Part shown: one piece after another, positions 1 to 5,591 of the stretch
Layout: each line of letters starts with the position of its first letter
Numbering within the stretch: position 1 is the first letter of the stretch
Assembly (NCBI GenBank): GCA_027297845.1
Contig: JAPUHG010000027.1
Coordinates: forward strand, 1-8,322
Reading direction: 5' to 3'
Source: Gammaproteobacteria bacterium
GTDB lineage: Bacteria; Pseudomonadota; Gammaproteobacteria; Steroidobacterales; MnTg04
DNA length: 8,322 bases
Notes under the pieces: model-generated
Told to the model about the DNA's origin: nothing
The model's database searches: none
Seen by the model: the letters and a program-made list of their open reading frames with translations, nothing else
Position numbers and translations under genes: made by a program

Positions 1-411
1 GACCAGGCCCTCCGTTTTCACCACACGAGCTCTTTGCCCTGCCGGGATACTACCGCCGCCGACATTTCGAATGGTCCATTTCGTGCCGCGATGACTGGCC
101 CTGCTCTCGCTGCCAGGCGGCAGCTCATCATCAACCAGGACCATATCGCCTTCCAGGCTCGCGCGAAAACCAGGCGCGCTTCCCTTGAACTTGCCATAAA
201 GAGTCTTGCGAAAAGTGAACATCGACATCAGGCCCAACGTCGCGAACAGCAGCCATTGCCCCCACTCGGGCATAGCCAGCCCCAGCACATCCAGTATGCC
301 GACGATCACCGCCGACAAACCGATGAATACCAGGTAAAACTGGGCGTCGATCAAAAACATCTCAGCGCCCAGGATAAGCACACCGAGCACCAGCCATCCC
401 CACCACAACAT
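1..411 (-). CDS. NfeD family membrane protein, 5' part (runs off left edge)
   Basis: 137 codons are read from ATG at 409-411 with no stop before the window edge, so the C-terminus is missing. The protein opens with two hydrophobic stretches, about residues 4-20 (LVLGVLILGAEMF) and 25-46, then a third at about 52-66, and continues as a soluble domain containing LEGDMVLVDDELPPG, GTKWTIRN and IPAGQRARVV. This matches the short NfeD class: a few N-terminal TM helices and a cytoplasmic OB-fold with G-x-W and I-x-A/P-G-x-x-V landmarks. Such proteins usually work with a stomatin/SPFH partner in membrane-quality functions; if present here, that gene would lie off the left edge. AGGAG lies 7 bases upstream of the ATG on the minus strand. 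It is transcribed divergently from the signalling cluster, so a shared function is not implied. Family assignment is fairly sure; the role is family knowledge only. Confidence 0.8.
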   Translation of the reverse strand, partial: MLWWGWLVLGVLILGAEMFLIDAQFYLVFIGLSAVIVGILDVLGLAMPEWGQWLLFATLGLMSMFTFRKTLYGKFKGSAPGFRASLEGDMVLVDDELPPGSESRASHRGTKWTIRNVGGGSIPAGQRARVVKTEGLV

Positions 412-441
412 AGGATCTCTCCTGCAAGACTACCTCTGCAT

Positions 442-447
442 ACTATA
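442..447 (-). promoter_or_regulatory. possible -10 element for the NfeD-like gene
   Basis: On the minus strand this reads TATAGT, five of six matches to the sigma-70 -10 consensus, about 30 bases upstream of the NfeD-like start. No good -35 hexamer sits 16-18 bases further upstream, so this is only a candidate. Confidence 0.25.
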
Positions 448-506
448 CCGTGGACCGCTTTGCGGTGGTAGGAGCCCAGCGTGATTGGATAGCGCAGCAC
501 TGGTGA

Positions 507-588
507 TGTGAATACGTTCGTTGGCAGGCCGTGAAATCTGTGAACCAGGGCAATAAATGGTCGGAATCGGCATGCTAGATTTTGTGAA
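507..588 (+). repeat. three direct TGTGAA hexamers in the divergent intergenic region
   Basis: TGTGAA occurs at 507-512, 539-544 and 583-588, all in the same orientation, with start-to-start distances of 32 and 44 bases (near three and four helical turns). A related CGTGAAA lies at 530-536. None is followed by an inverted TTCACA partner, so these are not CRP-type palindromes. They could be direct-repeat sites for a regulator of the hybrid kinase gene, but no known motif is claimed. No convincing sigma-70 or sigma-54 promoter was found in 412-624 for the plus-strand gene. Confidence 0.3.
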
Positions 589-624
589 TCCCTTCAGAGC
601 AGTGGATTAACGGGACAATTCCAA

Positions 625-3336
625 ATGGCAACAGACAAGATTTTGCTACGTGCACTGTTGATTGACAGCGATGCTGGCGATCGGAAATACGTCCGTGAGC
701 AGCTGAACAAGGCCAACAGCGTCAGCTTTGAGCTGACAGAAGTCGCATTGCTCGAAGGATCCACCGAATTCACGGGAAAAAACAACACGGCATATGATTT
801 GATCTTGTTGAATCTTGCGCAGCCTGGATGCACAAGGCTGGAGGGCCTGGAAAAGCTATTGCCGCTGGCCGGCGACGTACCGATCATCGTCTTGTCGGGC
901 AAGGAGCCGCGTGACCTGGGGCTGGATGCCTTTCGTTGCGGCGCTCAGGATTACCTGATCAAGGGGGAATTCGACTGCGAGCTTTTGGTCAGGACGATAC
1001 GCAATGCCACCGAACGGGCTCGTATAAAGATTGAACTCAAGTCTTCCGAGCAGAAATACAGAGCCCTTTTTGAAAATGTGGTTGCCGGTGTTTTTAGTAC
1101 GACCCTGGATGGACAGTTTATTTCCGCCAACCCGAGCATGGTTAAGCTTCTCGGCTATGCAAGCGAGGAGGAATTATTAGAGATCGATATTCCCAGCCAG
1201 ATCCATGCCTGCCCAGAGCAAAGACAACGCTGGGTCGAGCAAGTGCATGCATCGGGTGAAATGGTCAATGCAGAACTCAGGCTGAAACGAAAAGACGGGC
1301 GCGAGATTACGGTGCTGGAGAATTCCTGCCTGGTTTACGACAGCGACGGTAAGCCGTCGCATTATCAGGGCACCCTGATCGATTTGACCGAGCGGTTGCG
1401 GGCGGAGGCGGCTTTGCGCAAGAGCGAAGAGCGATTTGAGCTGGCGGTCAAAGGGTCGCTGGATGGGTTGTACGACTGGGATATGCTGTCCGATCAGTTT
1501 TATGCGTCGCCAAGGCTGGTCGAAATCCTCGGCTTTGACCCGCAGTTCAAAAACGAAGGCCACTATCAGTTTCAGCGCCTTACGCATCCTGATGACTATG
1601 CCAGAGTAAAACAGGCGCTGATCGATCACCTGCGTGAAGACCAGCCGTTCAACGTGGAATTCAGGCTGCGCCGGGAAAACGACGAGTACTTATGGCTGCA
1701 AGCCAAAGGCCAGTCTGTACGCGACGATGATGGCAGAGCGACCCGGATGGCCGGATCGGTCGCGGATATCGGTGAGCGAAAGAAAGCCGAGGAAGCATTG
1801 CGTAGCAGCCAGTCCTTTTACCAGCTCATTTTAAATTCGGTACCGATCAGTATCGCTTATGTTGAAAAGGACGAAACCATTACCTTCGCCAATCAGAATT
1901 ATCTCGACTGGTTTCGGGTAAGAAAGCCGGAATTGATCGGCAAGAAAATCAGACACATAACTTCACAGGAATCCTACGAGATAATTCGTCCGAGAATTGA
2001 AAAAGTTCTGGCTGGTGAGTTGGTCAGCTATTCGGCGGGCGCCGAACGGGAGATGCAGGATTTTGAGCTGGAAGTGACCTATGTGCCACACCGGGACGAC
2101 AGTGGCGAAGTCATCGGCTTCTTTTCCGTGGTTCAGGATATGACCCAGCACCGTCGGCTGGAAGCGGAACTTCGCCAGGCACAGAAAATGGAGGCGGTCG
2201 GCCAGCTCACCGGTGGCGTTGCTCATGATTTCAATAATCTGTTGAGTATTATCGTCGGCAATCTTCAATTGCTGTCCAGACCGTTAAAAGAGCAAAAGAA
2301 ACTCCAGAACCTGGCCGATTCCGCATTGAAGGCGGCATTGCGGGGGGCAGAGTTGACCAAGAGGTTGCTCGCTTTGTCTCGCCGCCAGGTGATGGAACCA
2401 AGATTGCTCGATGTTAGTGGTTTAGTCATGGGTATGAATGAGTTACTGAAACGCACCTTGGGCAGCAGTATCGATATCAGCACCAGGTTTGACAAAAACC
2501 TGCACTCTGCAACCATTGATCCGGGACAACTGGAAAGTGCTTTGCTAAATCTCGCGATAAACGCGCGAGATGCGATGCCGGAAGGCGGGCAACTCCAGAT
2601 CGAGGCCGGTAACCTGAGAATTCCGACCGCTGGGTCCGCCGAGTTTCCACAGGCGACGCCGGGCGAGTATGTATTGTTATCGGTCAGTGATACCGGCTGC
2701 GGTATGCCATCGGATGTTGCCGACCGGGCGTTCGAACCGTTCTTTACGACCAAGGACGTTGGCAAGGGTAGCGGTCTTGGTCTGAGCATGGTCCATGGTT
2801 TTGTCGAGAAGTCCGGTGGATTTTCGAGTATCAGGAGCAACGTAGGGGTTGGAACCCGCGTCAGGTTGCTGTTTCCGATGTCGAATGACAGCGCTGCCGG
2901 CGGCGGGCAGCAAGTCGTCGAGCTTGAAATGCCGGCAGGCAATGAGTGCATTTTGGTCGTCGAGGACGATGATGAAGTCAGAAAAACCGCGATCGCCCTG
3001 TTACAGGAGCTTGGTTACCGGACCCTGGAGGCGGGGGATGGGCCCTCTGCGTTGCGGGTGCTGAAGGCACACCCGGAAGTCGACCTGTTGTTCAGCGATG
3101 TCATGATGCCTGGTGGCATGCGTGGGCCGGTGCTGGCGCATGAAGCCACAAAGATCCGGCCGGATATGCCGGTCCTGTTTGCAACCGGTTTTGCTGAAAG
3201 CACGATCATGCATCAAGGTATGGAGGCGGGTCCGGATAGTGTTATTTGCAAACCCTATGGTCACGATGAGCTCGCTCGCAAAATCCGCCGCGTGCTGGAA
3301 CACAAGGAAGCCATTGCGCCCAAGAAAGCTGGCTAG
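625..3336 (+). CDS. soluble hybrid sensor histidine kinase, REC-PAS-PAS-PAS-HisKA-HATPase-REC
   Basis: 903 residues with no TM segment, so cytoplasmic. Domains in order: receiver-like 5-130; a helical linker into PAS 1 at about 141-260; PAS 2 (PAS_3 type, with YDWD and HPDDY) at 266-392; PAS 3 at 397-515; HisKA at 520-590 with GGVAHDFNNLL and phospho-acceptor His534; HATPase at about 633-752 with N box (N646, D649), DTGCGM (689-694), EPFFTTK, and GKGSGLGL (713-720); C-terminal receiver 774-892 with E780/D781, phospho-acceptor D825, T854 and K876. The catalytic core and terminal receiver look fully functional. The N-terminal receiver is degenerate: Asn63 occupies the phospho-Asp position and Ser15 one of the acidic pair, although Ser91 and Lys113 remain. 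No HPt domain follows, so any phosphorelay needs a partner elsewhere, or the terminal receiver acts as a regulator or phosphate sink. The start is ATG after GGGAC with 8 bases spacing, a modest ribosome site. The ligand for the PAS domains cannot be told from sequence. Confidence 0.93.
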   Translation: MATDKILLRALLIDSDAGDRKYVREQLNKANSVSFELTEVALLEGSTEFTGKNNTAYDLILLNLAQPGCTRLEGLEKLLPLAGDVPIIVLSGKEPRDLGLDAFRCGAQDYLIKGEFDCELLVRTIRNATERARIKIELKSSEQKYRALFENVVAGVFSTTLDGQFISANPSMVKLLGYASEEELLEIDIPSQIHACPEQRQRWVEQVHASGEMVNAELRLKRKDGREITVLENSCLVYDSDGKPSHYQGTLIDLTERLRAEAALRKSEERFELAVKGSLDGLYDWDMLSDQFYASPRLVEILGFDPQFKNEGHYQFQRLTHPDDYARVKQALIDHLREDQPFNVEFRLRRENDEYLWLQAKGQSVRDDDGRATRMAGSVADIGERKKAEEALRSSQSFYQLILNSVPISIAYVEKDETITFANQNYLDWFRVRKPELIGKKIRHITSQESYEIIRPRIEKVLAGELVSYSAGAEREMQDFELEVTYVPHRDDSGEVIGFFSVVQDMTQHRRLEAELRQAQKMEAVGQLTGGVAHDFNNLLSIIVGNLQLLSRPLKEQKKLQNLADSALKAALRGAELTKRLLALSRRQVMEPRLLDVSGLVMGMNELLKRTLGSSIDISTRFDKNLHSATIDPGQLESALLNLAINARDAMPEGGQLQIEAGNLRIPTAGSAEFPQATPGEYVLLSVSDTGCGMPSDVADRAFEPFFTTKDVGKGSGLGLSMVHGFVEKSGGFSSIRSNVGVGTRVRLLFPMSNDSAAGGGQQVVELEMPAGNECILVVEDDDEVRKTAIALLQELGYRTLEAGDGPSALRVLKAHPEVDLLFSDVMMPGGMRGPVLAHEATKIRPDMPVLFATGFAESTIMHQGMEAGPDSVICKPYGHDELARKIRRVLEHKEAIAPKKAG

Positions 3337-3377
3337 TCTGTATATAGACCAGGCGCCAGCCAGCGCTCCTCGTAAGT

Positions 3378-3383
3378 TATAAT
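3378..3383 (+). promoter_or_regulatory. possible -10 element upstream of the HisKA_3 sensor kinase gene
   Basis: A perfect TATAAT lies 70 bases before the sensor kinase start, in the 117-base gap after the hybrid kinase. The region 17 bases upstream (GCCAGC) does not resemble a -35 box and there is no TG extension, so activation by a regulator would be needed if this is real. A 6-bp inverted repeat CAGGAC/GTCCTG (3397-3402 and 3420-3425, 17-base loop) lies in the same gap and has no T-run after it. Confidence 0.3.
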
Positions 3384-3453
3384 TCCTGAATAGCAACAGG
3401 ACCTGCCTGATCCGCGGGCGTCCTGACGAACCCGAGTTTCTGGAAATAATGAT

Positions 3454-4797
3454 ATGAGCGAACTAAGTCAATTCCCCGTGTCGCCAACGACAAAAAAATC
3501 GCTGTTGGGGCATAGTTTTGGTGGTTTTTTCTGGGGTATTTTCACAGTCGCGGTCTTGTATTGGTGCCTCGATGCCTGGCTGGTGGCTTCTTTTCATGAG
3601 ACACATAGTTTTTTTGTGGATCATGAGCAACATAGTTTTTTGGTGGCCCTGTTGAATCCAGGCGAAGACCATCTGACGTACCGGGTAATCACAGCGGTGA
3701 CTTTTTTGCTGCTGGGCATGGCCATCAGCGGTTATGTAGGACGTCTGAACCAGGCCAAACTGAAGTTGCAGGAAAGCCATGCCTGGCTGGATATCATGAG
3801 CGATGCCAGTTTTGAAGGTCTTTCTGTCTCCGAGAATGGCATAGTTGTCGCTGTCAACAAGCAGATTTGCGAACGTCTTGGCTATACTCCGGAGGAGTTG
3901 ATCGGTCGTTCGATCCTGGAAATGACGGATCCGGGAAGTCACCCCGAGATCGAGGAACAACTCGCCAGTGAAACGGAGGGTTTGTATGTAATCGAGGCGC
4001 TACACAAAGATGGTCAAAAAGTATGCCTCGAGGTGCGCGCACGAAATCTGAAAATTGATGGCAGGAGTCTCCGGGTCTCGGCATTGTGGGATATCACCCA
4101 GCGCCTCGAAGACGAGAAGAATCTTCGCAATTATGAGCGTCGGCTGCGCACGATGACATCCCGGCTGGCTCTTGCCGAGGAAAAGGTCAGGAGGGACATC
4201 GCAATTGCCTTGCACGATACGGTGGCACAGCAGCTCAGTCTTGCCAGGCAAAAGATAGGGGCGGCATTGCAGGACACGAGCGACGAAGACAGTACGGGTT
4301 CATTGAGTGAAGCCAATGAATTGATTGACAGCGCCATTCGCGAAACCCGCACGCTGGTTTTTGATCTGAGTCCGCCGGTTTTGTATGAGCTGGGTTTTGT
4401 TGCTGCGGTCGAGTGGTTCAGTGATGTGCTTAGCGAGCGGTACGGAATTGAATGCAGCGTAAAAATGGTTGGAGGCGAGTTACTGCTGGATCATGATTTA
4501 CGAGTAACCATTTACCAACTGGTCAGGGAGCTGATGATTAACGTTACCAAGCATTCGGGAGCGAAATTCGCGACCGTAAGTATTGCAGATAGCGACGGCA
4601 TGTTGACTGTGGAAGTAAAAGACAACGGTTGCGGGTTCGATGTGAATTCAGTCGGCTCAGGGTTTGGTTTGTTCAGTATTCGCGAAAGGCTCAACTCCCT
4701 GGATGGCAGACTGAATATCGAGAGTGAGGTGGGTCAAGGAACCGCTGCCAGCATTTGCATACCATTGGGCGAATGGAGTGAGGCAAATGTCGCTTAA
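3454..4797 (+). CDS. membrane sensor histidine kinase, 2 TM + PAS + HisKA_3 + HATPase (NarX/DegS class)
   Basis: 447 residues. TM 1 is about 22-46, a short periplasmic segment 47-75, TM 2 about 76-96, then a PAS domain at about 104-216 (ERLGYTPEELIG is a typical PAS core). HisKA_3 runs about 230-305 and holds the HDxxxQ signature as HDTVAQ with phospho-acceptor His254; in this family the Gln supports phosphatase activity toward the partner regulator. HATPase_c follows, with ELMINVTKHSGA (Asn363), DNGCGF (390-395) and GSGFGLFSIRERL (401-413), the expected abbreviated G2 box. The periplasmic segment has five His (48, 51, 57, 60, 73), four of them in a duplicated nine-residue unit. The 3' end overlaps the next gene by 11 bases, the hallmark of a cognate pair with a LuxR-type regulator. 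GGAA 8 bases before the ATG is a weak ribosome site. The signal sensed is unknown; a short two-TM module cannot bind a large ligand, so metal, redox or membrane state are options, as inference only. Confidence 0.93.
   Translation: MSELSQFPVSPTTKKSLLGHSFGGFFWGIFTVAVLYWCLDAWLVASFHETHSFFVDHEQHSFLVALLNPGEDHLTYRVITAVTFLLLGMAISGYVGRLNQAKLKLQESHAWLDIMSDASFEGLSVSENGIVVAVNKQICERLGYTPEELIGRSILEMTDPGSHPEIEEQLASETEGLYVIEALHKDGQKVCLEVRARNLKIDGRSLRVSALWDITQRLEDEKNLRNYERRLRTMTSRLALAEEKVRRDIAIALHDTVAQQLSLARQKIGAALQDTSDEDSTGSLSEANELIDSAIRETRTLVFDLSPPVLYELGFVAAVEWFSDVLSERYGIECSVKMVGGELLLDHDLRVTIYQLVRELMINVTKHSGAKFATVSIADSDGMLTVEVKDNGCGFDVNSVGSGFGLFSIRERLNSLDGRLNIESEVGQGTAASICIPLGEWSEANVA
3595..3648 (+). repeat. 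27-base in-frame tandem duplication in the sensor kinase periplasmic loop
   Basis: Two nine-codon units, 3595-3621 and 3622-3648, encode HETHSFFVD and HEQHSFLVA. The first 24 bases of each agree at 21 positions, so this is a nucleotide-level duplication and not just similar protein sequence. It lies between the two TM helices and doubles an HExHSF motif, giving four closely spaced His residues on the outer face of the membrane. Each unit contains a T-run (7 and 6 bases). Confidence 0.8.
4775..4783 (+). promoter_or_regulatory. ribosome binding site deciding the response regulator start
   Basis: GGAGTGAGG inside the last codons of the sensor kinase precedes ATG 4787, with 8 bases between GGAG and the ATG. 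It supports that start over the in-frame ATG at 4724, whose extra 21 residues are simply the kinase C-terminal coding sequence in another frame. Confidence 0.75.
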
Positions 4798-5440
4798 GGT
4801 GCTGCTTGCGGATGACCATCAGATTTCCAACGAGGGCTTGCGGGTCTTGCTTGAAAGGAGTGGAAAGTTTGAGGTCGTGGGTATGGTGAACTCGGGCCGT
4901 GAGGTAGAGAGAATGGTCCGCCGTCTGGGTCCTGATCTGGTCATCATGGATATTGCGATGCCGGAGTTAAATGGCATCGAGGCGGCTCGAAAATTGAGAC
5001 GACTGCATCCGAAAGTAACGATAATTGCGCTGACCATGCATGATGACCGGCGTTATGTTTCGGCGATGATGGGTGCCGGAGTTCGCGCCTACATCCTGAA
5101 GGAAAATGCCGTCGAGGAGCTGGAATTGGCCATTAAAACCGTGGCTGCGGGCGAAATCTATATCAGTAAGGCTCTCAGGAAAAAATACCAGGATCAACTT
5201 CCGGAAATAATCAGTGGTAGCGAGCAATCGCTACCCGATATCCTGACCGGTCGCGAGCGCGAGGTGTTGCAGTTGCTGGCGGAAGGAAAGAAGACGACCC
5301 AGATTGGCGAGCTTCTGCACGTTAGCGCCAAGACGATTGAAACCCATCGCAGCAACATTATGAAAAAGCTCCGGTTGAACACGCTGGCCGACCTGACCCG
5401 TTATGCGATTCGCGAGGGACTCGTTTCTGTGGAAGGCTGA
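4787..5440 (+). CDS. NarL/FixJ-family response regulator, REC + LuxR-type HTH
   Basis: 217 residues from ATG 4787, the usual length of the family. The receiver spans about 3-120 and is intact: acidic pair D9/D10, phospho-acceptor D55 in VIMDIAMPELNG, T83 and K105. The DNA-binding domain spans about 150-215, opening with LTGREREVLQLLAEGK and holding the recognition-helix signature VSAKTIETHRSNIMKKL. It acts in the cytoplasm as a phosphorylation-dependent transcription factor, typically as a dimer. It overlaps the HisKA_3 kinase gene by 11 bases and is almost certainly translationally coupled to it and its cognate partner. Targets are unknown; the neighbouring REC-EAL gene is a natural candidate, but I see no convincing repeated operator upstream of it. 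An 8-bp hairpin with a GCAA loop lies within the linker codons. Confidence 0.94.
   Translation: MSLKVLLADDHQISNEGLRVLLERSGKFEVVGMVNSGREVERMVRRLGPDLVIMDIAMPELNGIEAARKLRRLHPKVTIIALTMHDDRRYVSAMMGAGVRAYILKENAVEELELAIKTVAAGEIYISKALRKKYQDQLPEIISGSEQSLPDILTGREREVLQLLAEGKKTTQIGELLHVSAKTIETHRSNIMKKLRLNTLADLTRYAIREGLVSVEG
5216..5235 (+). other. 8-bp perfect hairpin with GNRA (GCAA) tetraloop inside the regulator gene
   Basis: GGTAGCGA (5216-5223) and TCGCTACC (5228-5235) are exact reverse complements separated by GCAA, a GNRA tetraloop. It falls in codons of the flexible linker between receiver and HTH domains (around residues 144-150), where the protein constrains sequence least. No T-run follows, so it is not an intrinsic terminator. 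Its presence is certain; a function is speculative. Confidence 0.5.
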
Positions 5441-5475
5441 GGTTTCGCCAGACAGCGGATCAGGACCGGCTACAG

Positions 5476-5506
5476 CCCGGCATGCAAGCCCCAATAGACT
5501 GCCGGG
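5476..5506 (+). terminator. inverted repeat downstream of the response regulator, possible terminator
   Basis: CCCGGCA (5476-5482) and TGCCGGG (5500-5506) form a perfect 7-bp stem with a 17-base loop, 36 bases past the regulator stop. There is no T-run after the second arm (TGTGTGTAAAC follows), so intrinsic termination would be poor; it could be a mRNA 3'-end stabiliser, an operator, or chance. Confidence 0.3.
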
Positions 5507-5581
5507 TGTGTGTAAACAGGCTAATTCCTTGCACTTTTCCCTCTGCTGCGTTTAGCTTAGGGTAGTTGTCTGGTGGACACC

Positions 5582-5587
5582 GGGGGA
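5582..5587 (+). promoter_or_regulatory. ribosome binding site supporting the TTG start of the REC-EAL gene
   Basis: GGGGGA sits 4 bases before TTG 5592. No ATG or GTG lies in frame between the upstream stop TAG (5553-5555) and this TTG, and the first internal Met codon falls inside the receiver core, so TTG is the only start that preserves the domain. Confidence 0.6.
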
Positions 5588-5591
5588 TATC

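Noticed and set aside
454..466. ACCGC-TTT-GCGGT small hairpin in the divergent intergenic region
   Set aside because: A 5-bp stem with a 3-base loop and no T-run on either side is too weak to call a terminator or operator.
34..471. 145-codon plus-strand open frame at the left end
   Set aside because: It lies antisense to the NfeD-like gene, is rich in His, Gln, Arg and Pro with no domain pattern, and has no ribosome site; the minus-strand reading has clear TM helices and NfeD motifs.
521..536. TTGGCAGG as a sigma-54 promoter (-24 element)
   Set aside because: The required GC dinucleotide is missing at the -12 position (AA is found there).
2265..2951. 228-codon minus-strand open frame
   Set aside because: It is a shadow of the kinase HisKA/HATPase coding region; it has low-complexity Ser/Pro/Leu composition and no motif, while the plus strand has every catalytic box.
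3492..3641. Cluster of 6-7 base homopolymers at the sensor kinase start (A7 3492-3498, T6 3525-3530, T7 3609-3615, T6 3636-3641), as possible phase variation
   Set aside because: The runs are short, the frame is intact through all of them, and Lys and Phe codons in an N-terminal membrane region explain them; no typical long slippage tract is present.
4724..4786. Upstream in-frame extension of the LuxR-type regulator to ATG 4724
   Set aside because: The added 21 residues are kinase codons in another frame, do not fit a receiver N-terminus, and a good ribosome site precedes ATG 4787.
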